DNA of 64,000 bases from Pempheris klunzingeri (taxonomy: Eukaryota; Chordata; Actinopteri; Acropomatiformes; Pempheridae), in assembly GCF_042242105.1 (NCBI RefSeq), contig NC_092024.1:9697501-9761500 (forward strand), given 5' to 3'. The translations under genes and the position numbers were made by a program. The notes beneath the pieces were generated by a model that saw nothing but the letters and a program-made list of their open reading frames with translations, made no database searches and was not told the DNA's origin. This document shows positions 1-49,907 of this stretch, piece by piece (the first letter of the stretch is position 1; the number at the start of each line of letters is the position of its first letter).

Positions 1-2793
1 GTCAGAGTGCCAGTCTCTGTCAAACACTGCCCTGAGCTGGCTCTGCAGGGCCTTGGTCTTCCAAACATGGTGAGGAGCATGCTGGGAAATCACCAGACCC
101 ACTCCAGCTGTGGTCAGAAAGTAGTCTCCTGACCAATTGGAGGTTCCTGGGGAACAAATCAACATTATCTGGTCAATTATTAACCAGCTCACATGCAACG
201 AACTGACTCCCACACAAGAACTTTACTCAACAATAAATGTGAGGAAATAATAATCCTGGAAAAAGAACCTGCTACTCACCAATGTAGGCTACTTTATCAG
301 TCACCATGTATTTATTGTGGTTCACTCTGGAATAAGGAATATCAGACTGGTTTCCCACAGGCACGATGTACAATTTCTAAAAAGGAAATGATGTCCAAAC
401 AAACAAACAAAAAAAGGAAATTCAGTGGTGAAGACGTGTGTGTGAAGTAGATGCATTCATTTCATGTTGTGTCTTACTATTTGGATGCTGATGTGCTGGC
501 GAGGGCTGTTCATGGAGGCTAGAGAGTGAAGGAAGGTCAGCATGGCTGGATCAGAGTCCTGCCCACAGCTGATCAGCATCCGGATCTTCACCTTCCTCTC
601 GAACGCAACCATCCTGATGGTATCATCAATGAACGACCAGTATCTGCTCAATGAAAGAAAGTCAAAGTGCAGAAATAAAGCAAAAGAGGCGAAGAGTTTG
701 ATGGACATAACTGGTTTTGTTTTGTGGGGGAGCTTCACCTCTGAGGCTTTTCAAAGCGCGTGGTGGGGAAGTACTCCATGACGGCTACATCGACGAAGCG
801 CTCGGCCTCTGAGATGCTGGAGAGAATAGCCTCCAGGTCCTGGGTCCTCGATGGAGGACAGAATGACGGTGGAGAGCCCTGGGGTGAAACGCACACATGG
901 AATAATAACACCACCAAAAACTGGCTGACATTGTAATGCACACAGTGCACGGTTACTCTTTAATAGAAACAACAACCCTTTGTACACCAGAGTGACAGCA
1001 TCCCGCACAAAGGAACTGAAACTGAAGGAACTCACTGTGAGGTAAAGGCTGCTGGAGATGTTATCAGTGTTCACCAGCAGGGGATGATGTTTGTTGATGG
1101 CAGTGTCATACTCAGCAGGCCACGGCTGAGGCAGGGAGCTGTTAGATTGTCCCATCACCCAGTAGGATTGGAAAATCTTAAGCAGGTCCTTTGCTAGACT
1201 GGAGCAGTTGTAGACAACTACACCCAGTTCCTTCACCTACAGACAAAAAGATTCAGAAATTCAGATTCAGAAAAAAAAACAGGCAGTTTTTTTTTTAAGG
1301 TTTAAAATCTGTAATTAAAGCGTTCTGGCCCTACCTGTGTGAGAGCCCTCCAGTCCATGTTGGCGCTTCCTATAAACACGTGTTTTTTATCAACGATCCA
1401 GAACTTGCTGTGGAGGACTCCCTTCATCAAGCGCCCAAAGTTCACCTTCCTAACATGAACTCCTTTAGGTAGAAAGAGACCAGGTGAAGGAAGGTGGCTG
1501 GTACAGTGCACCAGAGATTAAAACACACTGCAGTGAAAGAAGAGGATAAGAACAGAGGCTTCCACACCTTTCTGTTTTAAGATCTTTAAATCTGTGGAGT
1601 TTGTCCTCACAGAGGGAATGCTGGTCACCACTCGGACTGACACGTTCCTGGAGGGCAGCTCCTCAAGTTCTTTGAGGATCTCCCTTCCCTGCCGAGGACA
1701 GGCTCACAGCATTGTAGGCCTCGTACGCAAACACAACAGGACGATCGAAGAAAGATGTGCTGTTTCGATGTGTGTCAAAATGATAACTCACAGGCATGTC
1801 GGTGGAAGAGTTAACGTTGATGTCCTCCCCTGTTAAGGTCCAGTAGAAAGAGACCACATCCACTTGGTCTGTTGCCATGGAGATAAGGTCTTTCCAGGCT
1901 TTTTCCAGAGGGATCCCGAACGTTACATTGGATTTATAATTCACATGTCGAGGGATGCTCTCCACCAGGAACATACTGAGATAAACAAAGACATCTGCTG
2001 AGGGAACTGAACTGGAAAACCCCACAATTTAAAGAGACTATCAAGAGAATCATTAAGAGAGATGTGTTTTGATTTCACTTTAAAATTCTTTGTTAAAAAA
2101 GTTTTAAAAAAAAAAGTGTTCTGTAAGGTAATGTATTAAGAGGAAACATGGGAATTTATCATTTTACTACACAGCATATTCTGTATTAGATATTAAAACA
2201 TTAGCGGCACAGTTTCTATGTGTTGTATGTAACAGTCGGCTACTCTTTAAGGTTCAACATAAATTTCTCTATGGTGACACAGAAATTCAGTTATCGTCTG
2301 TTGTATCCATCCACCGTTCTATTCATTCTCTGTTCCCCTTTCCATTAGAGTATAAATACATCTCGAATATTACTGCATTAAGCTCACTCAGAGTTTTATT
2401 ATAACACAACAGCTGATGAACTTGATGAATCTGTCAATAGTGGGCAATAAAAGTCACACCAGGCTTCACAGAGTGGGATTCCTACCTGCACTGGTTGATA
2501 GAAAAATTGCCGTCCTCCCCAGGAAGCGTCTCATGATCTTTGGGGGGTGGTGGTCTTTCCAGCACGGCAATGGCAAGCACAATCCCCAGGATCGTCAGAC
2601 AGCCCAAAACCACCGCTAACGTCACACAGCTGGTCGACCTCTAACAGCATGAGAGTAACAGGAAAACAAAGTCCAGCAATAAGAAAAACACGGCATAGAA
2701 AAACAGAGAGAGTAATGTGACGAATATGAGATGCAGTCGTACCCCTTTGTTAGAGACATAGTTGTCATGAAGGCCTCTGTACATGGAGGTCAT
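1..2793 (-). CDS. pld4: Pld4, phospholipase D family member 4 (endolysosomal nuclease), 3' end cut by the window edge
   Basis: Ten coding exons in transcript order: 2793-2743, 2640-2486, 1975-1792, 1688-1568, 1462-1335, 1236-1036, 878-739, 643-478, 376-280, 146-1. Together they give 463 residues in one frame; about 20-40 C-terminal residues should lie beyond the edge. A short cytosolic N-terminus (start MTSMYRGL) is followed by one hydrophobic signal anchor (about residues 22-45), so the protein is type II membrane. Both catalytic HKD motifs are intact: H188-K190-D195 in LHSKFWIVD with GSANMDW after it, and H402-K404-D409 in NHNKYMVTD with GTSNWS. About ten N-glycosylation sequons lie in the lumenal part. 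PLD3/PLD4 proteins are known as lysosomal single-strand 5' exonucleases that limit nucleic-acid sensing. The block [10 protein letters not shown] and the location beside cep170b favour Pld4 over Pld3. Confidence 0.9.
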
Positions 2794-2815
2794 TTTTCTG
2801 TTCAAGTGCTCCTCA

Positions 2816-3090
2816 GCTATTAAAGTTCAAAAGCATAAAGTTAGTGTCCTGCAGAGAATATTAACACTTAGAGATCTTAAACGTCTGACAGAACTCATAA
2901 AGTTGCCGTTTAAATGGTCTAAATGTCAGAATAACTTTTTTAACTTTTATAACTTTTAAGTTTTTATTCATAGAAAAAGCAACTTACAAAAAGCAGATGA
3001 AGATAATTTTCCACTAGAAAGAGCTCACAGCCAACCAGCTTCTTCCCCTCCAGATCTCACCCGAAACTGAGCTCAAATGATATATGTGCT
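2816..3090 (-). other. pld4: pld4 5' UTR: probable non-coding first exon and intron 1
   Basis: A donor TTTTT|GTAAGTT ends a likely non-coding exon at 2988. Its acceptor partner (TTAATAG) starts the next exon at 2816, which carries the start codon at 2793. The transcription start is estimated at about 3080-3100 and is inferred only from the distance to upstream motifs. No cDNA evidence is available. Confidence 0.45.
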
Positions 3091-3111
3091 ATCAAACAAA
3101 TAGCGACACAG

Positions 3112-3139
3112 CAGTTCCTCTTTTTAACTTTCGTTTCAG
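3112..3139 (-). promoter_or_regulatory. PU.1-like and IRF-like sites upstream of pld4
   Basis: On the minus strand CTGAAACGAAAG (3139-3128, contains AANNGAAA, the IRF core) is followed two bases later by AAAAAGAGGAACTG (3125-3112, one base off the purine-rich PU.1 consensus). They lie a few tens of bases before the inferred pld4 first exon. Pld4 in mammals is expressed in myeloid and plasmacytoid dendritic cells, which fits such inputs. Binding is inferred. Confidence 0.4.
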
Positions 3140-3219
3140 GGTTTGAGAGAAACATTTACAACAGGAATAAGAGAAGTATAGTGAGTGAATGGAAGTCAGG
3201 AGGAAAAAATCTCAGACAA

Positions 3220-5118
3220 AACCTCTTTGCTAATCAAATTTATTTGAAAAATCTCAAATCATCAGCTAACAAATTACACAAATACCAGCTAATGAGACGA
3301 CAAGATTACATCCAGATCATTTCTGTGTGAAAGGAGGGAAAACAGAAGTTGAATATCAAAAAGGGGACACTAGAATTCCATTTCAGCTCTCAAACTTGTG
3401 GTAGCTTTGACTTAGATGGAGTAAAGCGAAGGGGAAATACAGTCCCATGGAAAAAGAATAGCAGCAACATTTTGAGCAAGAGGACAACTATTCTTTTTTT
3501 TTTTTCTTGAGTTTGTAAACAACTGCTGTACTTTGCTGCTTGAAACATCATCCAACGCAGCTCTGTGGCACTTTTAGGTACTTCCCAGTTACCATCACAT
3601 GTGCAATCTGGACTGGGAAGAGGGAAACAGAAAACTTTGCGGTGTACTGGGTGACCTCCTTCACTGCTTCGACCTAGACAGCATCAAATGTTGACAATCT
3701 TTACGCAGGCGAGTAAAAGCTTTCAGTTTGCAGCATATCAGGTTGAGGGGACAACGTTGTACTACATTAGTGCAAAAGACGAGATCGAGAGGTAATTTGT
3801 AGGACGTACAGATATATTTAGATATTTATATACTGAACAAAATGTCAAGCTAATCATCAGATTTACAGTTTCATACGAATGACTTTGTCATCTTACATGC
3901 TAAAATCACAATAATTCTCCTGTCACAAGGGGAAGACCCATCAGAAGTGACCCTGTGACTCTGAAAATATCAGATCTAACCACAGTGCTCTGACAGCTCT
4001 AAACCAAACCGAGGATTAGATTTGATGAGCTCAGCACAGACTGATAAGTGGAGACGCATTCCTGTCACAACTGTTTGGCCAAACCTCGGAGCTAACTGTG
4101 CTCTTCAGATGCGGAAAAGAAAAAAAAAAAAAGTTTCAAGCCTCCATCTGCAATAAATAATACACATTTTTCAGAAGGAAGAGAAGCAGGGAATGCTTGA
4201 AAACCCTTGTTTTATAGCCACTTGAGCTTGAGGTTGCCAGGTGATTAAACTGCAGGCAGAGTCCCTCCGATCAATCAAATCACACATTCCTGAGGGATTT
4301 CCATCTCTGCTTGGACAAAATATAGTGTCTATCTACTGAGGAGGGCTGGGCAGAGTTGCTCCACTGGGAAAGAATAAATACAAAAGAAACTGGCTGGTAG
4401 CAACTGTGTAATATTAACTGGTCTGGCACTGGAGTCTACCAACTATCCCAAAACCCTGTTGTCTTGGTTACAGTGTCCCACAAAAGACCCCTAATAAATA
4501 CTTTTTACATTCTTCAATAAATCTGGTCCACAAAAGTGGAAAACAAAGACATGGAAAAACAACATAAGGAAATGCAGCGGTTTCACTGATACAAGTGTGC
4601 AGTAGACTAAGATCTGCATGGTGTGACTGCAGTTTCTTCTACCAAAAGCAAATATCACTGAGCTAATATTTCCTCAAATAGGTGATTTGTCACTGAACGT
4701 AGAAACCGAATCTTTTAATAGCTTTCCCTGAGATGCTTCTGCTCAGGTTTTCAAATAAACCAAGAAAAGTTGGTCATATCATTGGCAAATAAAGACGTCT
4801 ACCTCTAACGCACAGAGGGTCAAGTAAAGTTTTGAGGCCTGTGAGAGAGATTTATTGAAGTATTTTGGTACTTCCTTAAAACACCATCTCACATTTAGGC
4901 CTCACACCGAGTGTATTTTAAGGGCGTTTAGTGCAGACACCACTGTGTAGGTGTGTAGTGCTCACAGTGCAGTAGTGTCTATGTTTGGATGTACAGGAGG
5001 CTGCAGTTCTGTGTATCACTTCCCCACCGTCAGTTTCATTGTGGGCACACTGGTCTGACACCTGTGGGCTTAAAGCAGCAGTTCAGCACCGGTGGAATCT
5101 GTGTGCTCGTGTCACATC
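3220..5118 (-). other. cep170b: cep170b 3' UTR
   Basis: About 1.9 kb after the cep170b stop codon hold no gene-like ORF. Minus-strand AATAAA signals are seen at 3239-3244 (followed by a T/G-rich stretch, so probably the main site) and near 4850 (possible shorter form). The small plus-strand ORF at 4985-5449 overlaps the antisense of the last exon and is not a gene. Confidence 0.65.
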
Positions 5119-20476
<15,358 letters not shown>

Positions 20477-21103
20477 TCAGGAGGCATGATCAAAAGTCAT
20501 TACCTGTGCCAGGTGTCCTAAGAAAAAAGCTGCTGTGGTGAAAGCATGCATCAGTGTGGAGAAACTATCATCTCAGCTGAGTTAGACCTGTTTTTCCATC
20601 AGACTGTTGTGTTACTACCTAAGGACATAGTTTGTGTGTGGCGGAGTGAGACAGGTGAGAGACAGACAGGTGTTCATGCGTCAATGGAGGACATTCAGTG
20701 TGTTCACGCAGCTCACTGAGGTAGATTCTCTAATTAAATAAACGATACGGCAGATATAAACCTTTTCAAACAGTGGCTGTTTGATGAGGCATGCTGGGAA
20801 ACCTGTTGCAAAGTGGCGCCTGTGAGTAACGTTAGCGAACAACTCAGGTTTTTACTTCCTGCCTGTAACCTTGGCTACCTAAACATTATTAACATTATTA
20901 ACAAAGGTATTTCAGCCAGAAATAGTCTGAAATCACAACACATTTGTTGTCTCGTAATGGCCGCACTAGTAAAGATATTTTAATTACTCGGCTGGGGACA
21001 AAGAGGCTGTTTAGCTAACGTTAGTGAGCCTCCGGCTACACCGAAACAAGCTTTTTTCCAGCGATTTGTTCCCAGCAAGGACGTAACGCTACGTTAATGT
21101 TAC

Positions 21104-21350
21104 CTTGAACGCCTTCTCCGTTTTACTCCTGAGTGAAGCCAGCTTTGAATGTCCTACAGCAGGCTGAGGCTCGACGGGCCGACACGTACGGCCAGGTGAC
21201 AGCGGACAGGTAGCAGCGGATCACACCCTCCTCTGTCCCGCAGGAGTGACAAGCGGCCGAAACTCTCCTCCGACGCCTCTGCTGACGACACGGTGACGGA
21301 GATGACGAGTCCCACCGAGGCGGAGCGACGACAGAGCTCTCACTCTGTCT
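21104..21350 (-). promoter_or_regulatory. cep170b: cep170b CpG-rich promoter and non-coding exon 1
   Basis: A strong donor CAAG|GTAACA at 21104/21103 points to a non-coding exon extending to about 21300-21350. The stretch is clearly richer in CG dinucleotides than its surroundings. The exact transcription start is not visible. Confidence 0.6.
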
Positions 21351-22435
21351 GACTTCCGAGTGCTCAAACCCTCAGGATGGATGGAGGTCAGGCAGGTATC
21401 TAAGGTGATATTAGCTTATGGCACATATAGTTATATCAATATATAAATGTTCCACTTATTAAGAACATGTTGTTATTATTATTATTAACAAGACATTATA
21501 GCACAGAACTATGAGGAAATGTAGAGACAGTGTCTCCATTACATTACATTGTTTGACCACCAGAGAGCACTGACACGTTTATTTTTCAACTATAATTGGT
21601 TGTAATCAATCAGTCTGTCAGTATATCACATTAACTGCGTGAGTGGTTGTGGCATACAATATAAATACTGTAAAGCACAAGTAAATCAAAACTCTTAATA
21701 AGTTTACACTGCTCTGTGCTTACTGTGACTTACTTATTTTAATAATACGAGGAATACATTTATCATGGTCAATAGCTGTAGAGACGTGGAGTTGATTCAT
21801 CACCTTTATAGACGATCTTCGCCTCCACTCGCGGACTTTGTTTATCTGGTTCACGTTGACTCGAGAAGACAGGAAGGAAAACTCACACCAGAAAAGAAGA
21901 AAATAAGAAAAGTAGTGCTTTTCTGAAAGTACTTTTAGAAAGTGTTTAGAGTCATCAGTAATTACACTCTGTTAGAATATCATGCATCATGTCGCTAAGT
22001 GAACCCGTCAACTTGCCATGTTTAATCATTTGCTGTCGGCTCAAATCAAACAAACCTCTGGTGATGGTGTGTGGATGCGGAGGATTGATCCAACAGAGAT
22101 ACTTTTTTTTTTTTTTTTTTTTTACATAAAGCCAACAGCCGGTAGATGGCGCTCCAGGTTCAATTTCCCGCATTGATCTTTGCAGAAAAAACTTCAACTT
22201 TTGTCTCATTCAGGATGTTGAGGATGTACAAAAGTACAAAATTATGCAGAATGTGTACATTACTATCATTAATAGTTTTTAATAGTTTTTTTTTCTTTTA
22301 CTGTGTATACTTCTGAATGGCCTGTGAATTTAAATCATCATCTTCAACAATTATGATACATATAATATAATATAATATAATTGATTATATTTTGCATCAT
22401 TAATCTCAATATGCAAAGGAACTAAAGCTATCAAA

Positions 22436-22548
22436 TGTAAAGTAACATAAAATGGAAATACTCAAGTAAAGTACAAGTACCTCAAACTTTTACTTAAGTG
22501 CAGTACTTGAGTAAGTGTGCTCAGTTACTTTCCACTACTGATAGTAAG
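22436..22548 (+). mobile_element. Fragment of a fish dispersed repeat ('stepwise AGTAC' family)
   Basis: The motifs AAGTACAAGTACCTCAAA, ACTTAAGTGCAGTACTTGAG and AGTTACTTTCCACTACTG occur in order, as in a repeat abundant in fish genomes. Only one end is seen, so this is probably a truncated copy. Confidence 0.6.
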
Positions 22549-22762
22549 AAAAAAGGAGGAAAAGCATTTCTGCAAAGTTCTGAAATAATCCACCCATATA
22601 TTACATTTCGCACTACGCATACAAGAATGTAAACAATGAATGTGTAACTGTGCCCCTTACAAAACTGTAAAAAGATTGTAAACATACTTATGAAAAAAAT
22701 ATGGATCCATACAGACGGGACCTGAGCCACATGACCTCCTCTCCACCATGGAGAAAGGACAG

Positions 22763-22766
<4 letters not shown>

Positions 22767-22811
<45 letters not shown>
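22767..22811 (+). repeat. (CA)n microsatellite
   Basis: Forty-five bases of CA dinucleotide repeat. Confidence 0.97.
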
Positions 22812-22864
22812 GAGCTCAAGCACAACATTCACACAGAGAGGAGAAAGGAAACACACATACACAC

Positions 22865-22867
<3 letters not shown>

Positions 22868-22913
<46 letters not shown>

Positions 22914-22918
22914 AGAGG
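22868..22918 (+). repeat. (GA)n microsatellite, slightly interrupted
   Basis: GA dinucleotide array with one AAA interruption, 57 bases after the CA array. Together they create spurious ORFs on both strands. Confidence 0.95.
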
Positions 22919-24659
22919 AGAGGCTGAATCCAAACATCTGGAATGAGGCACCCACAGCCAGAGGGAGAGAGAGGGAGAAAGGGGTCCCAGGATGGATGAA
23001 GGTCCAGCACAGAGAAGTCTGTGTGAAAAGAGGGCAAGGAGGGGAAACTACAGAGAGAGAGAAAGAGTGTTAAAATCTGATCTGACATGCGCAGGGAGCT
23101 AAAATGAGTGATATCTGATCACAATTTCTAGTGTGAATTCAAATTCTGGGTGCGGCGTGTCCTCATGATGAGTTTCCACTCATGAATCGGCAACGAAACC
23201 TTTTTAACCAAAGACGTTCTGACACCACATGTGAGGACTTTGTGAGCCAGGCAGCGTTTCATGCTTTATCTTGTCCTGTGTGCTCCTCTCGTTTTCATTA
23301 TCTCCCACAGCTCTTCTTTAATCTGTTTTGTTATGGTTGTGCGCTCTCGCTGCAGTGCAGTCAGTGGGAAGAATGCAGGTTCAAGCATTGTGTGAGGCAG
23401 CGTTTGTCCTGCTGAAGTGACACTGAGCAAGCTCCTGGCCTGCCTCTACGCAGCTGATCTTGCACTCTCACCACTGAGACATTAAAGGAATGAAGAAGAG
23501 GATTTCTCCCTTGTGGTAAATTGTGAGATGGTTTACAGTGAAGCACCTTATACTGAGACTTTATTTCTAAAAGATAGCTATAGTATCTTCCACCGAAAGC
23601 ACAAAATTGTCTTGATTTTGGGTTGGAGCTGCTTGTGAATCCCTCTTGTGCCTCAAAGCTTCAGAGTCCTCACTTCATCCCTGTCCTCCTGAGCAAAAGT
23701 AGCAGTAAAGCCTATTATTTCATACATTTAGTGTGTGGCAATACCGGCGTCCACTGACAGGAAACATTTCTGTCCACAGCACAAAGCAGGGAGGAGATGT
23801 GGCTTGCAGGCTGTGTGAGCGACAACGTTCCGCACACAGCGCAGCACTACATCACCCAGGGGAGTCCTGTGGCAGAGCCGCAGCAGCCCCGGCTCTGCGG
23901 TGTGTTTTGGCCACTGCAGCTGGAGTCAGGTGAGGGATGGTTGTCAGGTGAGCGCCACACTGGGCCAAGCCTCGGTCTCGCAGTGTGGCGCTGTGTATTG
24001 CAGCTGGCCAAAAGACAGGCTGTGAGCCCTGGCTGTCAACATCTGCTCCAGAGACCGTACCATCTGCCCGAGGCCCGGGGGGAGCGACTCTCCTGTCTCA
24101 GAGCAGCTGCAGAGCCCCAGACGTGGACCTGAGCGGTCCTGCAGAGGCAGAGAACACGGCCAAGACACAGTCAGAGGCGCAGAGTGCCGGGACATTTGTC
24201 TCACACACACCTAACTGTGTTTTATGCAAAGGTTGCAGTCACAGTGAGGTTTAGACCAACAAACTTCCTGCTTCTGTTAACTAATCTTTTACTATTTAGT
24301 GTGTAGAGAATGAAGGTGCAGCTACAGGAACTCAGAAGCCATAAATCCTGGATAGAAAATCGAAATTGATTCTGATGTTTTTCACGAAACTGAGTCAACC
24401 TTGTCTGAAAAGTGCAAGTTAAAGACATCAAAGTGAAAAATGAGGGATAAAAAAAAAAAAAAAGAGTGGGAAGGTCATTTGTGTGAAAAACAATATGACA
24501 ATTTGCAGTAGAAAAGGACAGAAAAACATTCCTGTGAATGAACAGTGGGAATGTCTAGACACAGTGACCAACACTAAATAATAACTTTATTTATCCAATT
24601 ATTAATTAGTCATTCATTTGTGTCTTCAAGGCCAGAGTTTCCAGATTTCAAAATAAGAG

Positions 24660-26544
24660 TCTACACTGCTCATTGTTAAGACCTTTTATTTCATCAATTT
24701 GAAAGAAACAAGTAAAAACAGTGTACAAAGTTTATATTATTTGTTTACTAAAGCTGGTGTCCTCAGTCTCAGGAATATGGGAGAGCAGGTACAAAAACAG
24801 TTGAAATAAAAAATAAAAAGTATAAAATGAATTTCCCTATTTTCAGAAGGTGACAGCAAAGGGCGAGCGTGCATAGGAGTAAGTAACAATCAGATTCAAA
24901 AACTGAACAAAGGTTCGCAAAACGATTGAAGTGAAAACAATATCATAAAAACCATTACATTCAATAACGTATGATGCACTTTTGAAAAATGATTATCTGT
25001 CATCTTAAAAATTCTGAAGCGCTTTCGGAAACTTCTTAGTAGGCTTTGAAATGAGAGTTTCGGTTCCCAAGAGTCTCAGTTCAGCTTCAGCCGTCTGTAA
25101 AAGGGGAGCAATCACTCAAACAAGCAAGTCTTCTTTTATTTGTATCCACAACATTTGAATTTACATTATAAAAGATGCTAATTTAGCCTTTGCCAACCAC
25201 GAAGTACAAATAATAGTCCAAATACAATCATTTTGGGGCAGCAAAGTGCATGTCATTGGCACAGTAAAACTCATTTTAGTCAATGCTGGTCTCATATAAA
25301 TAACTCAGAAGCTCGTGAAGGGACTAAAGTAGCAACTCAAAGATGACTCTTTGTGCGTTTTTCCCCTTAAGCCCAGTTTGCTTGCAAAGTATTCCTAAAG
25401 AAGTGTATTATGTTTAAGTGACCTCATTGAGGCTGCAGTGAGTGCACTGGGTGGAAAACACCCAATACTGTACTGTACATGGAGGAAAAACCCAGAGGAG
25501 AGAAGAGTTTCTGATGGATCAGCACCCACTGACCCTGATCAGAGGGAAACCAGGAGTGTGTTTGAAGCACAGCATTGAGATAGGAAGGCATCGGGAACTA
25601 TAAGCACTTACTTCAGCGGGGGCTGGAGGACCTTTTTATTATCCTGAATAGGAAACTGAGGGTCTCTCCGTGACTCTGATGTGCAAACAGTAAGGAAGAA
25701 TCCACTGCAGGCCAGCGTTTACCTTCAATGATTAATCACTCTGCATTCTTTGCATTTCTGCCATTCCTCATCAGACTGTATCGCAAGATTGATTTATCAG
25801 GCTCATCACGGTGTAGCGTGATGAAACAACAGGCCGATTGGTGTCAGTTTTGCATCGGGGTAGTAGATAAAAAAAAATTGGCTCAGGAAGATGGTATTTC
25901 AGTCTTAGGAGAATCAGCCATGTGTTACAACACATAAGTATGCAGAAAGAGTGACTTTATTTGATACGGTACATTCACTTTTGAAGCCAAAAATGTCTTG
26001 AAGTCTGAATGGTATTTGAATTGTTCAGAAGTCTTAGAGAGGAAAACATTAGAGAGTATTTATTACCCACTCAACAAACAACACACTCTCTCTGTTCACA
26101 TGGTGGTTTTTGGTCCACAGTATGCCTGTTTCGGTTTGAAATGGTTGATTGATATTCAGTTGTATATTTCAAATACAAAATGTCCCTTTCCCAAATTCTT
26201 ATCAGTGGCCTAATTTGTGCATATCGTAACTACATTTCCCCATTCATTATGGTGTATGGATGCCTGCTCAGTATACAACATAACAACCAGGAAATGCAGA
26301 GTAGTGTTAACTCTCTCTCCGTGGTCAGTCTTCAAAGGCCTCACAGAACAACCACAGTTATCTTTGCTTTGTCTTGAATTTCCTCCTTCCTGGAAAACAC
26401 AACTTGCAGATTGTAAATGTTACGTCCACCAACGGCATCTGCAGACAATGCTGGGAGGACGGGGCCGCGGCCCCGGTCTTTTCGAGAGTGTAGTCGGGTG
26501 GGGTGAGGGGAGATGGTGGGACCGGAGGAATGTATGAGAGTCGT
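24660..26544 (-). other. akt1: akt1 3' UTR
   Basis: Non-coding sequence follows the akt1 stop at 26545. Minus-strand AATAAA signals occur at 24685-24690 and at 24586-24591. Either would give a 3' UTR of about 1.9-2.0 kb. Confidence 0.6.

Positions 26545-49907
<23,363 letters not shown>

Larger units (their letters stand above)
21351..24580. other. Intergenic region between cep170b 5' end and akt1 3' end
   Basis: This stretch is about 3.2 kb. It holds an approximately 21-base T run (22103-22123), one fish repeat fragment, adjoining CA and GA microsatellites, and a GC-richer patch at 23800-24200 whose ORFs have no recognisable family features. I see no supportable gene. Confidence 0.7.

Noticed and set aside
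1..2793. Assignment to pld3
   Set aside because: [10 protein letters not shown] and linkage to cep170b fit PLD4; PLD3 has a different block there and another locus.
22521..22955. 144-aa ORF with a hydrophobic look
   Set aside because: Much of it is the translation of CA and GA microsatellites ([12 protein letters not shown]).
23797..24254. Overlapping ORFs in a GC-richer intergenic patch
   Set aside because: Several frames are open at once and none resembles a known protein; no splice or start context stands out.
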